In this document: positions 1 to 10,647 of the stretch, piece by piece
Numbering within the stretch: position 1 is the first letter of the stretch
How the letters are laid out: every line of letters starts with the position of its first letter
Translations under genes and position numbers: made by a program
Assembly: GCF_964030965.1 (NCBI RefSeq)
Contig: NZ_OZ034999.1
Location: forward strand, 620,001 to 684,000
DNA: 64,000 nt
Reading direction: 5' to 3'
Source of the DNA: Spiroplasma endosymbiont of Amphimallon solstitiale
GTDB lineage: Bacteria; Bacillota_I; Bacilli_A; Mycoplasmatales; VBWQ01
The notes under the pieces: generated by a model
What the model was told of the DNA's origin: nothing
What the model saw: the letters and a program-made list of their open reading frames with translations, nothing else
Databases searched by the model: none

Positions 1-117
1 ACATTATACATCATATTTTACTTTCTACCATCAATATACTTTATAATAATATAAAAAAATATTCATTATTAACACCTTTAATATTACTATAAAAATTTGT
101 CAAAAATAATAAATACT

Positions 118-153
118 AAAAATGTATTAGTTATAATAACCAATACATTTTTA
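118..153 (-). terminator. Terminator after APC permease
   Basis: An inverted repeat (AAAAATGTATT... paired with ...AATACATTTTT) lies just past the permease stop and ends in a T run when read on the minus strand. The rest of 1-161 is AT-rich DNA in which I see no gene. Confidence 0.6.
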
Positions 154-161
154 AACTTTTT

Positions 162-1922
162 TTATTCTTCGTCTTCACGCCATTCGCGTTCTGACATCAA
201 TAATTCTTTACGTACATTTTTAGCAATTGTATAATTAGGGTTTTTATCATCACCATTAATTAAAACATTACGTACTAAATAATTTTCAATTTCATTTTGT
301 AGATTTTTTGCAACAAAAGGTCAATCATCTTTCACTCTAAATTCGCTATCCAATTCTTCTTGTAATTTAGGATTTGTAAGCATTCTTTTTCTTTGCATTG
401 GTTTATAATAAGCAAAGTATCAAATTAGAGCAAATGCAATGCTAGCAATTAAATAAACTAATTGTAAAACATTAGAAGTTATATCAGATATTCCTTTTGT
501 AGTATCAGTTCCACCTTTACCAATAAGATTTGCACCCGAAATTAAACCATTGATTAAAGATCTTAATCATTCTTCAAATTGTCAAACTAAGAAAAGTGTT
601 GCTGCAAGTCAAATAATAATTTCAAAAATATTTTTTTTCAATTTCTTTTCTATAGACAGTTTAATTGCAATGGAAAGTACAAAAACATAAATAATAACCA
701 TAATAATACCGGCTTCAGCAGTTAATGTTCCATAATTAACAATCGAACTTAAAACTAATTGTCCATCCTTATAAACAGGATGTAACGTATCAACTATTAC
801 TCCAATAATATCAGGTAAAATTAATCATACAAAAGCTGAAGAAAAAGTAATAATTAAATTTAATCTAGAAGCTTTAAATGGAATGTTATCTTTTGATAAT
901 TCTTTATATTTAGGTGAAATATACCCCTCAACAGATAATGGTTCTAAAATAGCACCACTATATAAAGCATTTTGCATTCCAGCATTAGACTTTAATGAAA
1001 TAGTACAAATTAACATTACAAGGATACCAATTATTCCTAATCATTGTGCATGAGCTTTATCACCTAAAATTTTAAAAATACTTAAGTTGGGATTATCTGA
1101 AAAATTACCAGCAACAGCACCAATCATAAGGATTGTTACTGCCATATAAAAAATAGTAGATAAAATCATAACAATAACTAATGAACGACTAATATTTTTT
1201 TCAGGATTTCTAACATTTTTACCAATTGTTGAATAGGTTTCAAATCCTAAAAAGAAAAAGAAACACATGGCAAAAGCTTGTGAAAAGTTATTGGCAGTTA
1301 ATTGTTGATGAGAAGTAGTCATATCTCAATTTGAAGTTCCTGCCATCACAAATAATATAATAGTTGCTATGATTAATAAAAAAGTTGTTCCTCATTTTAA
1401 ATAACTAGAAATATTCACAAATTTTTTAAATGCAGCCATTCCTAAAAATAATACACAAGAAGCTAAACCATAAATTAGAATTCCAATCAAATCTAATCCT
1501 AAATGTTGTCATACTCCTCAATTAGCATATAAAAAAGAAGATGGATCAGTAAAGTTAATTCTAATCATTGATACAATTTGTGAACTAACTATAACAGGTA
1601 AAGTAGCATACTGTAAAAAAGAAATTAATCAACCTCAGAAGCAACCATAACTACTTCTAACATAAATATAAGCAGCACCATTATTACCTGGATGTACTCT
1701 TGAAAGTCTTGAGAAAGCTCAAGCACAAGTTCCTGCAATTAAACCTTCTACTAAAAAAATTCAAATCATATGAGAACCTAAATTTAAACTATCTTTATTA
1801 ATTAAAATTGCAAAGTTAGCAGTAAAAGTAATTCCAACAGTATAATTAAAACCAAACCAGACTAATTCTGATAAAGTTAATTTATGATTTGTCCTTTCTT
1901 TTTTCTTAAAAAGTTTTAACAT
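162..1922 (-). CDS. APC-superfamily amino acid permease (586 aa)
   Basis: Predicted multi-pass cytoplasmic-membrane amino acid transporter or exchanger of the APC superfamily; the substrate cannot be told from sequence. It opens with a short basic stretch, then the first helix segment with LVWFGFNYTVGITF, and continues with many hydrophobic segments (about 12). The FFFFLGFETYSTIGKNVRNPEKNI stretch mid-protein is typical of APC carriers, where a Gly-Phe-Glu motif lies in helix 6. Several tryptophans are TGA. The start at 1922 is supported by AAAGGAG about 8 bases upstream. The C-terminal 70 residues are hydrophilic and cytoplasmic. A decayed paralog lies at 58542-59895. It is divergent from the YfcC gene at 2274. 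Confidence 0.88.
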
Positions 1923-2273
1923 AATATTCTCCTTTCAATTATAATAATTATATACCTTTAAAGTGATTTCATTAATTAATGAAATAGTCAATAAAATCAA
2001 AAAAATAAAAAAATATATGTAATTTATAATAACTAATTTTATTTTAAAATACTACTAATATTTAATTAAATTGGACGTATTTCAAATAATACTAATAAAA
2101 AAATAACATTTTTTTAAAAACTATTATTATAATAATGTTACTTAAATAAAAATACTACTTTTTTAATAAGTTATTTTAAAAAAATAAGCTTAAACATCTT
2201 TTATTCTACATGATAAATAGTGTATTATATAATAATACTTTTAAAAAAATAAAGAAGGAGGTATTAATCATAT
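1923..2273. other. Divergent intergenic region
   Basis: This 351-bp AT-rich spacer separates two divergent transporter genes, so it should hold both promoters. I see the two ribosome sites (AAAGGAG for the minus gene, GAAGGAGG for the plus gene) but no strong -35/-10 pair that I would assign, and no gene. Confidence 0.5.
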
Positions 2274-3767
2274 ATGGGAATTACCAAAAAGAAAAAATTT
2301 CATTTATTTCCATTTAAAATGCCAACAGCAATTACAGTCTTATTCTTTATTATTGCTCTAATTATCATTATTTCTTGGATTCCAGGAACAACAGGTAAAT
2401 GATTAGAAGATGAATCAAAGCCTGTAAGCACTGATACCCCCTGACAAGACGGTGGGCCATTAGGTATCATGGACTTATTTTTGGCTCCAATTAAAGGTTT
2501 CATTGGTAGCAGTGATATTATTGTTTTTGTTTTAGTAATTGGTGGATATATTGGCATAGTTATGAAATCAGGTGCACTAGATGCAGGAATTGGTCGTTTA
2601 GTTAAACGTCTAAACGGAAAAGAAATTTGAATTATTCCTTCAATTATGACTATCCTATCGATTGGTGGAACAGTTGAAGGAATGTGTGAAGAAACTATTC
2701 CTTACTATTTAATTATTATTCCAGCAATGTTAGCTGCTGGTTTTGATGTTGTTACAGCTGTATTAATGATTTTATTGGGTGCTGGTGCTGGTGTTATGTT
2801 TTCAACACTTAATCCCTTTGCTATTGCCACAGCTTCACAAGCTAGTGGTTTAAATCCTGGTGATGGAATCATCTGACGTTTAATTTGTTGATTTTTAGCA
2901 ACTATCGGTACTATTGCTTTTGTTATGTGATATGCAATCCGTGTTAAACGTAATCCTGAAAAATCAGTTGTTTTTCACTTACATAGTAAGCATCATGAAG
3001 AATTTATTAATAAAGAAGAAATACCTGAATTTACTAAACGTCGTAAAATTATTTTAGCACTATTTGGATTAACATTTTTAATTATGGTGCTTTGTATTAT
3101 TCCATGAGGTAAAATTACAGGAACAACTATTTTTGATGATTTTCACAATACATTAATTAAATATTTTCCATATTTCACAAGTCAAATTAATGCATTTGGT
3201 GACTGAAATATTGAAATGTTAGCTTTCTTATTTTTCTTTGTTTCAATTATCATTGCAGCAATTGATTGAAAAGGCGAAGAACAATATGTTCGTAATTTTA
3301 TTAGTGGTTCTTCAGAATTATTAGGTGTTGCTTTAATAATTGCTGTTGCTGGTGGAATTGGCTGATCATTACAACATTCAGGAATGCAACATGTTGTTGT
3401 TGGTCAATTGCAAAGTATTGATAAATTGCCAAGATTTGCTATTGTTATTATTGGTTTTTTTGCTTTTCTTTTGATTGCCTTTGTTATTCCTTCAACATCA
3501 GGATTTGCAAAAGCCGTTTTCCCTATTGTTTCAAAAATAGTAATTCCTTTAGGATTAGGTTCAGGAATGATTACTACTTTTGTTATGGCTAGTGGTTGAA
3601 TTAATTTATTTGCACCAAGTGCAGGTGTAATGATGGCAGGACTTGCCATTGCTAAAGTTCCCCTAACAAGTTTTTATCGAGCAATCTGACCATATACTAT
3701 TGGTATTACTGTCTTTGCCTTAATAATGTTAAGTATTGGAACTTTATTACCTCAATCAATATTTTAG
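2274..3767 (+). CDS. YfcC-family basic amino acid / C4-dicarboxylate type carrier (497 aa)
   Basis: A polytopic membrane protein of the YfcC / anaerobic C4-dicarboxylate carrier family. In mollicutes this family is often linked to amino-acid or arginine-ornithine exchange, but the substrate here is inferred only. Family-like stretches are visible: GGYIGIVMKSGALDAGIGRL near residues 85-105, SIGGTVEGMCEETIPYY near 125-145, and a C-terminal IPSTSGFAKAVFPIVSK where family members have a conserved S-T-S-G. The soluble loop near residues 235-260 is charged. The start at 2274 follows GAAGGAGG at good spacing. The length is normal for the family. A strong terminator follows the stop. Confidence 0.88.
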
Positions 3768-3792
3768 TAGAATTTAAAGCACTATGTTAATT

Positions 3793-3826
3793 AAAACTTT
3801 TCTCTAATTAGAGAAAAGTTTTTTAA
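3793..3826 (+). terminator. Rho-independent terminator after YfcC gene
   Basis: A perfect 13-bp stem (AAAACTTTTCTCT) with loop AATT is followed by a T run, 25 bases after the stop codon at 3767. Confidence 0.85.
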
Positions 3827-3840
3827 TTTTTATTTCATTT

Positions 3841-4306
3841 TTATAAAATTAAACATCGTTTGGGAAAACATTCACTTTCACGATTTGTTTGCGTTTGTTC
3901 ATTATTTAGTAGACTTAATTGATCATTTGCTAATTCTGAAATTTCTACAACTTCATCTTCTGGTAAAAAAATTTATTCTAATATTTTATTAATATTATTT
4001 TCAATCATTTACAAAATTTTCACTCATTTTACTGTCGCTAATTATTTTTCCAGTAGCAGGATCATATTCTGTTGATTGACAAGAATTTAACAACATTTCT
4101 TCAACAAAAGCAGAAACTTTATAAATAATTAATAATTTTTGGTTAATATTATCATCACTTTTTTCTTTCTGTAATTGCTGTTTATACTTACTTAATTCAT
4201 CTCATAATGATTTAATATTTTCCTTTTTTGCTTCTATTTTTCTAAAAATTTCTATAATTTCTTTATAATCAAATTTTATTTCAGATAGTAAAGATTTTAA
4301 ATTCAT
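3841..4306 (-). pseudogene. Frameshifted hypothetical gene with conserved leader
   Basis: The first frame runs from 4306 (MNLKSLLSEIKFDYKEIIEI...) to a stop at 3995, giving 103 aa. The downstream DNA continues open in another frame (LPEDEVVEISELANDQLSLL...) to a stop at 3841, so the gene looks frameshifted in or near the A tract around 3967. The product is charged, Lys/Glu-rich and probably coiled-coil. I do not recognise the family. The ribosome site is GAAAGGGG. The leader upstream carries the hairpin described at 4331. A sequencing error at the homopolymer is an alternative to a true pseudogene. Confidence 0.55.
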
Positions 4307-4330
4307 ATTTTTCCCCTTTCAAAATAAAAA

Positions 4331-4374
4331 ACCTACTTGCTTAAAACTTAAACAATAGGTCAAAAACTTATATT
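4331..4374 (-). promoter_or_regulatory. Leader hairpin, copy 1
   Basis: Read on the minus strand, the block AATATAAGTTTTTGACC leads into a hairpin (GACCTATTG...AAGTAGGT) ending in TTTTTT, 25 bases before the start codon at 4306. A TATAAT box sits about 25 bp upstream of the block. The same arrangement occurs at 15071, 47567 and 63390, so it is a shared leader. The terminator-like form suggests attenuation; this is inferred. Confidence 0.6.
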
Positions 4375-4713
4375 TTTTTATTTATAGAAATATTATACTT
4401 TATTATTTTTATTTTTTTCAGATATTACTTTATAACAATAAATACTAATATAATTTTAATTTTTAATTAAAATCTTAAATATTTTTAATATATTTTGATT
4501 ATATTAAAAATTAAAATTATAAGTGTTTTTTTATTTAATTTTACTATTAATAATTTATAAATAAACTCTTAAAGGTGTAAAAAAAACCATAAAATTTTTT
4601 TTATGTATTATAATAGTGTTAGTGAGTTATTTAAAATAATATGTTTTACATAAGATTATTGAAGATACTTTCTCACATCTATTCTAGATTTAACTGAGGA
4701 GGTTAAGAGAAAA
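4375..4713. other. Divergent intergenic region with lipoprotein promoter
   Basis: The DNA is very AT-rich, with an imperfect palindrome around 4450-4525. A -10 box TATAAT at 4609-4614 probably serves the lipoprotein gene; I see no good -35. No gene is visible. Confidence 0.45.
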
Positions 4714-5817
4714 ATGAGGAATATGAGAACATTATTAAAGTTATTAGGTGCTAGTGTCATAACAACAGTACCAGTAACTACTGTTATAGCTTGTGGTAAT
4801 AACAAAGAAGATCAGGTAAAAATATTACTAGATCAAGTATCAATAAATTTAGGTTTAACAAATGATGAAGGAAACGGTTTAAAAACTATTAGACTTGATT
4901 GAGAAAAAGATACATCCTTTTTCTGAATTGATAATTCCGATATCTTGGTTACTAAATTATTAGAAAATGAGGTAACTACTGGTCAAGCCAAAGCTAAAGA
5001 TAAAGACAGTTTCTATTTTTTAAAATCTGTTTTACAACAGAAATTAACATCAGGAACAACACCTGAAGATGGTACTTTTGATGCAGCGGAAGTTGCTAAA
5101 ATTAAAAATAAAATATCTAATATAAAAGTTTCTTTTAATTATGTAGAAAAGTATGGATGACCAAAAATTATTCATCAATTTACACTTAAAATATTATTTT
5201 TAATTAAAAATTTGTTAAAAGTAACATTATTTAGTGTAAAAATTCTCTAAAAATAACACTTTATCATGTATCATTACTTTTATACAAAATTAAAGAAAGT
5301 TTCTACTAGTAAATTTGTAGAACCAAATGATGATGAAAAACTTGTAGTTGGTAATGGAACATATAATTTACAATTCTTTAAAGAAGATGGTAAAACAAAT
5401 TTAGGGGATAAATATACAGTAAAAGTAATGACTGGAACTGATGCTTTATTTAATATTTTTGCAAGTGATAGTCCTGCTAAGTTAAGTTATAATGAATTTG
5501 TTTATGAAGGAAATTCTATTGAGTATTTCCAAGCAGGTTATAAATTAGAAGAAACTGTTAATAAATGATTAAAAGATAAAACAGAAGTACCATTAATAAG
5601 CAAAAGCAGAACTGAAAAAGCTATTAAATTTAATAACTTTGAACAATTAGTTGGTTGAAAAGCAAAATTTAATGTTATAAGTTTTGAAAGAAGAGGAGCA
5701 TTCCCTCGTCCAAATGATTTAACAGATGGAGATGAACTAACACTTTCTATTGCTTTAGTAAAAAACCAAGAAACTATTTCTTTAAAGTCAACAATAATAA
5801 TAAGAATAAACAATTAA
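4714..5817 (+). pseudogene. Surface lipoprotein gene interrupted by a 163-bp element
   Basis: The N-terminus has a lipoprotein signal: basic start, hydrophobic core, and lipobox TVIAC with the acylated Cys at residue 27 followed by GNN. Translation runs to residue ~139 (...NIKVS) and then enters the element at 5133-5295. After it the original frame resumes ([19 protein letters not shown]...) to the stop at 5817, ending in IIIRINN. Removing the element and one 8-bp repeat restores one continuous frame of about 310 aa. The ribosome site GAGGAGGT is excellent. The family is not recognised; it is a spiroplasmal outer-surface type lipoprotein. Translation restart inside the element (ATG at 5266) could yield a separate C-terminal piece. 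Confidence 0.75.
5133..5295 (+). mobile_element. 163-bp MITE-like element, copy A
   Basis: The left end is TTTTAATTATGTAGAAAAGT and the right end ACTTTTCTACAAAATTAAAG, imperfect inverted repeats shared with the IS1595-type element. It is flanked by the 8-bp duplication AAAGTTTC (5125-5132, 5296-5303). It has no gene of its own. Sense orientation in the lipoprotein gene. Confidence 0.92.
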
Positions 5818-5835
5818 TAGTAAAATAATAATAAT

Positions 5836-5868
5836 AAGGTAATACTAAACTAGTATTACCTTATTTTT
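5836..5868 (+). terminator. Terminator after lipoprotein gene
   Basis: The stem AAGGTAATACTA / TAGTATTACCTT is followed by ATTTTTT. It is nearly symmetrical and may also serve the convergent broken gene ending at 5888. Confidence 0.8.
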
Positions 5869-6901
5869 TACTTCAAAATAATATATATTATTTTAATTCT
5901 TCGCTATTAACTTTCATTGCCGAAATTTGTTTTAATTGAAATTGTTCATGCACTACTGCTTCAAATTCTAAAACAACACCTACTTTAAACTTAAGAAAAG
6001 CATCATTAACATATTTTTTATTATTAAAAATTAAAACTGCCAATTGTTCAAAAGCATAATTTAAAATTTTATCAGAATTTGGTTCTAAAGAAAGATAACA
6101 AAATATTTGTTCATTCCTTAAATATTGCGATATCTCAAAACTATTATTTAATTTATCTAATTGTTTTCATAAACATGGTGTTAAAATAATTTAGCAATAC
6201 CATTAGCACTATACTTAATACCATCTCTTTCGTAAGAAAAATCATTATTAAAAATAATGGTGTTCATTCCTAATTCTTTATAATTAATAGTATATTCGGT
6301 TATTAACTCTGCAAAAATATTCTCATTACCTACTCAATCAGCGCTAAATTCTAGATTTTTATTAACAGTAATAATAAGAGCATTTGTTATTTTTTTACTT
6401 CATTGTAAAAATAGTTCTCATTGTTCAAGAATAACAAAAACTATTTCATCAATCAAAGTATATGGCATTGAAGATTCTTCTTTTAATTATGTAGAAAAGT
6501 AGTGGTATTAGTAAAATTAGCAAAAATATATTTTTATATGGTATTTTTAATATTAAAGAGGTGATTTTAAATGAATAAAATACAGTAAAAGAAATTTTAA
6601 ATAATTTGTCTGATAAAGATTTTATTGAGATTTTTAGAGAAAATAAAACTAGAATTAAACAAATTGAGAAAAAAGAAAAATTTGAAGCAGTCGAACAAAA
6701 ATTCAAAGAGAAAGGGATTCAATGTCCAGATTGTAGTTCTTTTTTGTGTACTAAATATGGTAGTAAAGATTATAAGCAAAGATATAAATGTAAAAGTTGT
6801 AATATTACTTTTCATGCTTTTAAAAATCATTATTTTTATTAAAGTCATTTATCTCATGATCAATGAGATTTATTGATACAAATAGCTACTTTAGGTCAAT
6901 C

Positions 6902-7064
6902 TTTTAATTATGTAGAAAAGTATGGATGACCAAAAATTATTCATCAATTTACACTTAAAATATTATTTTTAATTAAAAATTTGTTAAAAGTAACATTATT
7001 TAGTGTAAAAATTCTCTAAAAATAACACTTTATCATGTATCATTACTTTTCTACAAAATTAAAG
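6902..7064 (+). mobile_element. 163-bp MITE-like element, copy B
   Basis: It is inserted in the IS1595-type transposase with the 8-bp duplication GGTCAATC (6894-6901, 7065-7072). The uninterrupted sequence is seen at the matching place in the copy at 19758. Confidence 0.92.
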
Positions 7065-7114
7065 GGTCAATCTGCTTACATTATTTCTCAATTTATTAAT
7101 ACTACAAATAAAAC

Positions 7115-7277
7115 TTTTAATTATGTAGAAAAGTATGGATGACCAAAAATTATTCATCAATTTACACTTAAAATATTATTTTTAATTAAAAATTTGTTAA
7201 AAGTAACATTATTTAGTGTAAAAATTCTCTAAAAATAACACTTTATCATGTATCATTACTTTTCTACAAAATTAAAG
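7115..7277 (+). mobile_element. 163-bp MITE-like element, copy C
   Basis: It is inserted 50 bp beyond copy B in the same IS, with the duplication AATAAAAC (7107-7114, 7278-7285). Sense orientation. Confidence 0.92.
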
Positions 7278-7970
7278 AATAAAACTGCCTGATTTAATCG
7301 TCAAAAATTTATGAAATCAACACAATTAGTAAAAACACAAAATCAATTTGTAAAATTAAAAGCTAGAATTGAAATTGACGAAACTTTTATCAAAGAAATT
7401 CATAAAGGAAACTTTAAAGATCCAAATGATCCAAGAAAACAATGAATTGAAGAAAATGCTAAAGATTTAAATTGTTGTATTCAAATGGCAATTGATGAAA
7501 ACCGAAATATCTATGCTCAAACAACAAATACTAAAAGATTAAATAAAAAATGACTACAAGAAAACTTAACATCGAAACTTATCGAAGAAAATTCAATTAT
7601 AGTTTGTGATATGCAAGTATTATATGATACAGTAGCTAAACAAACTAAATCCACTATCCAGCAGTTTAAATCAAAAGAAAATAAAGAATTAAATTATAAA
7701 AAATTAAGTAATGTCAGTAAAATACAATCAAGTTTAAAAGAATTTATTACTCATTACCATGGCATTGGATTTACCAATATTCAAAATTACCTCAATTTAT
7801 GGAAATGAAAATATCAACACTACGGATTAACCCCTTATCAAAAATCCAATGTGTTATATTTCAGTTTGTAAAAAAAATAAATCCCAAAATTTAATAAAAT
7901 CAAATTTTAAGTCAAGTTGATGACTTTTTTTATTTTACCACTACTTTTCTACAAAATTAAAAGATTCTTC

Positions 7971-8133
7971 CTTTAATTTTGTAGAAAAGTAATGATACAT
8001 GATAAAATGTTATTTTTAGAGAATTTTTACACTAAATAATGTTACTTTTAACAAATTTTTAATTAAAAATAATATTTTAAGTGTAAATTGATGAATAATT
8101 TTTGGTCATCCATACTTTTCTACATAATTAAAA
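7971..8133 (-). mobile_element. 163-bp MITE-like element, copy D
   Basis: It lies directly beside IS1595-type copy 1 and shares its target: GATTCTTC occurs three times (6473, 7963, 8134), so the second element entered the duplication made by the first. Sense with respect to the broken minus-strand gene. Confidence 0.92.
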
Positions 8134-8351
8134 GATTCTTCTGCTAAAACTGAAATTTTAGAAACAATATTACTACTTAAAAAATTAGATAATAATCTTA
8201 CCTTATCACTTATTTGTAAATTTTTATTTTTCTTGTAAATTTTAATAATACGTTTACATGTACTTTTTTTCAAAACTAATTTAGCAGTACCGCGACGTTG
8301 ATTTGAAAAATATACAAATGCTAGTAAATTATAACCGAATCTCTTTGTCAT

Positions 8352-8627
8352 TATAATTCCCCTGACTATCTTAAATTATAAATTAAAAACTATTTTACTT
8401 TAAATTAATATAGTTTAATTATAACAGAACTAGAAAATTTAATAAACATATAAGTTTATTTCAAAAAAATTAAATTAAAAATCTCAATAAGATTTGTCCA
8501 TAATTATGAAGAAAAGCAATAATAAAAAATAAGTAGTATTATTTCATATTTTTAGATATAATTATTCTAATTTAATAAATGTATATACCTAATATAGCTA
8601 TTTTTCTATATTAATATTTTTATTAAA
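8352..8627. other. Intergenic, no gene seen
   Basis: AT-rich spacer between the broken gene and IS30-type copy 1. I see no supported gene or RNA. Confidence 0.4.
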
Positions 8628-9688
8628 CCTGAATTGTAAAATTAAAAAGGACACTTATATAAAAATTAAATTGTGTTAATTCTATAATTAAGAAAAGAAA
8701 GGAATTAGTACAATGTATAAGTATCTGACTATTGAATCAATAATAGCAATAAAAGAATATAAAAGTTATGGATTTTCGATTCGTAAAATAGCAAAAGCCA
8801 TTGATTATAGTAAATCAACTGTACATAGAGTTTGTAGATTATTAAATCAAAACTTATTACCATTAGAAATATTGAATAAAATTCAAAAAAATAAACAAAA
8901 TGCAGGTAGAAAATTAATAATTTTAACTTTAATAGAAATTAATACTATTAATCATTTGTTAATTACTAAAAATTATGCTCTTGATATAATTGCTAATTTT
9001 TTAAAGGAAAATAAAATAAAAAGTATTTCAACAAAAACTTTATATAACATGTTTAAAACAAATCGAATGGGTTTTGATGAAAATAACTTATTGAGAAAAG
9101 GAAAAAATAAACCTCACAAACAAAAAGAAACTAGGGGCAGAATTAATAATTGTAAGTCTATTCATGAAAGAAATTTAATCATTCCTAATATTAAAAATAT
9201 AGAAGAATTTGGTCATTTAGAGGGTGATACTATCATTGGTAAAGATCATAAAAGTTCTATTATTACTTTAGCTGATATATGATCAAAAACCACAATTCCT
9301 TTAGCAACTAAAAATAATAAATCAGAAAATATTACAAAAAGTATAATAAAATTTATTTCAAAGTTACAAAAAGGAACAGTTAAAACTATTACTTTTGATC
9401 GTGGTAAAGAATTTAGTAAATGAAAATTAATCGAAAAAAATTGTAATGTTAAGATTTATTTTGCAGATCCTGGTAAACCTTGTCAAAGAGGTTTAAATGA
9501 AAATAATAATGGTATTTTAAGAAGATATTTACCAAAATCTACAGATCTATCTTCATATAAACAAAAAGATTTAAATACTATAGCATTTCAAATTAATTCT
9601 ACACCCAGAAAATCACTATCTTATAAAAGACCAATAGATTTAATACAATTATTTTAAAAAACTGTCCCATTTATATTTACAATTCAGG
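8628..9688 (+). mobile_element. IS30-type IS, copy 1 (complete)
   Basis: The left end is CCTGAATTGTAAAATTAAAA and the right end ATATTTACAATTCAGG, giving inverted repeats CCTGAATTGTAAA. Flanking AAA on both sides is compatible with a 3-bp target duplication. A promoter-like TATAAT lies before the transposase start. Confidence 0.92.
8713..9657 (+). CDS. IS30-family transposase (314 aa), copy 1
   Basis: DDE transposase of the IS30 family, catalysing excision and insertion of its own element. An N-terminal helix-turn-helix (YGFSIRKIAKAIDYSKSTV, residues 19-37) binds the ends. The catalytic triad is visible: D172 in GDTIIG, D229 in FDRGKEF, and E263 in GLNENNNG. One tryptophan after TLADI is TGA, as is one in EFSKWKL. 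Ribosome site AAAGGAA before the ATG. The gene is intact and identical or nearly so to the copies at 15774, 18570, 52486, 57241 and 62344, indicating recent spread. Confidence 0.95.
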
Positions 9689-9722
9689 AAATTAAATATC
9701 CAAATAAAAAAGGAAAAATAAA

Positions 9723-10037
9723 ATGTTAAAAAAAATATATAAAGAAATATTTTCAACTATGTTAGTAATTGATAATAAAGATAATAAATTTTGTTTTAAA
9801 ATAAATATAATTAAAACTTCTAATAAAATTAGACAAAAATACAATATTAAAAAAGAAATAATCAATGACTTATTATTACCATATAAAAATGTTACTAGTT
9901 ATTCTACTAAATTATTTCCACTACACTATTTATTAGAAAATATTAGCAAAGGCATTATTAATAATAATGCCTTTCAAAAAATATTAAATAAAAATATAAT
10001 AAATAATTGTAATAATAAAAGTTTCTCTATTATATAA
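9723..10037 (+). CDS. Small hypothetical ORF (104 aa), doubtful
   Basis: An Asn/Lys/Ile-rich open frame with AAAGGAAAAATAAA before its ATG. It directly follows an IS30-type insertion and contains a perfect 27-bp hairpin (9948-9974) that could be a terminator, so the tail may be non-coding. It overlaps the end of rnhB by 8 bases, tail to tail. No family is recognised; it may be the remnant of a gene cut by the IS. Confidence 0.35.
   Translation: MLKKIYKEIFSTMLVIDNKDNKFCFKINIIKTSNKIRQKYNIKKEIINDLLLPYKNVTSYSTKLFPLHYLLENISKGIINNNAFQKILNKNIINNCNNKSFSII
9948..9974. terminator. Hairpin, possible bidirectional terminator
   Basis: A perfect stem AAAGGCATTATT / AATAATGCCTTT with a 3-base loop lies near the convergent end of rnhB. 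The flanking A/T runs are moderate. Confidence 0.5.
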
Positions 10038-10647
10038 TTCCACTATATTTTTTAACGGGCGCACAACTAATACGATGAATATCACAAATACCATAATTTT
10101 GTAATGCTATCTGATGATTTTTTGTATAATACCCTTTATGATTTTTAAACCCATAATTAGGATATTGAGTATCATAACCAATCATAATTTTATCTCTTAC
10201 TACTTTAGCAATAATCGAAGCGCTAGCAATATTAAGTGATTTTTGATCACCTTTAACTATTGCTTCAACTTTTCCTAGAAAATTAGGAAATTGCGGTTTT
10301 TCAAAATCAACTAAACACACATCAGGTACTATTTTTAATTTATTAAATGCTTCTATCATTGCTAAAATACTAGTCTGCTTAGGATTATGAATATTAACAA
10401 ATTGATGACTTTTAATACTAACAGCAACTGTTAGTGCATTATCAATTATAATTTGATACATTGCTATTCGTTGTTTTGCTGATAATTATTTTGAATCTTT
10501 AATTAAAGGATGATTAAAGTTTGGTTTAAGAATAACGCTTGCAACAACAATTGGTCCTGCAATAGCTCCCCTTCCCACTTCATCAAAACCAGCAATTAAT
10601 GTTCCTGATGAATAATTATCAATTTCGTATCGTAAACTACTTTTCAT
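10030..10647 (-). pseudogene. rnhB: Ribonuclease HII with premature stop
   Basis: RNase HII normally removes RNA from RNA-DNA hybrids and single ribonucleotides. The N-terminal active-site segment is present (AGFDEVGRGAIAGP), as are the DSK and HRISCAPVK motifs. The usual DSKKLS is here DSK-stop-LS: an in-frame TAA at 10486-10488 replaces a Lys codon (AAA to TAA) at about residue 54. Otherwise the frame is open to 10030, about 205 aa, normal length. A restart at the downstream Met (10461) would lack the first catalytic Asp and Glu, so function is unlikely. It overlaps rbgA by 11 bp as the last gene of the operon. Confidence 0.85.

Larger units (their letters stand above)
6571..7869 (+). pseudogene. 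IS1595-type transposase, degraded
   Basis: The start ATGAATAAAATACAG has lost one A relative to the intact copy (ATGAATAAAAATACAG), shifting the frame after three codons. A TGG-equivalent TGA after KNHYFY has become TAA, and two MITEs interrupt the body. The remaining protein matches the copy at 19848 almost completely, including the CPDC...CKSC zinc ribbon. It cannot make transposase. Confidence 0.9.
6481..7962 (+). mobile_element. IS1595-type IS, copy 1 (dead, with two nested MITEs)
   Basis: The ends match the 163-bp element for about 20 bp. The flanking 8-bp repeat GATTCTTC (6473-6480 and 7963-7970) marks the insertion. Compared with the intact copy at 19758, it carries two nested 163-bp elements (6902-7064, 7115-7277). 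Confidence 0.92.
5888..8351 (-). pseudogene. Hypothetical gene destroyed by IS1595-type and MITE insertions
   Basis: It starts at 8351 (MTKRFGYNLLAFVYFSNQRR...) and reads to ...SVLAEES, where a 163-bp element (7971-8133) and an IS1595-type copy (6481-7962) sit side by side. The frame resumes at 6478 (SMPYTLIDEIVFVILEQW...) and a further frameshift occurs near 6190 (...NGIAKLF, then PCLWKQLDKLNNSFEI...), ending at 5888. The reconstructed product is about 270 aa with no signal peptide or membrane segment. I do not recognise the family. A ribosome site AGGGGAAT precedes the start. The gene is clearly dead. Confidence 0.7.

Noticed and set aside
3404-3649. Minus-strand open frame inside the YfcC gene
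   Set aside because: Antisense shadow of a clear transporter gene; no ribosome site.
5266-5568. Independent small gene starting [10 protein letters not shown]
   Set aside because: The start is supplied by the 163-bp element; the body is the C-terminal half of the interrupted lipoprotein.
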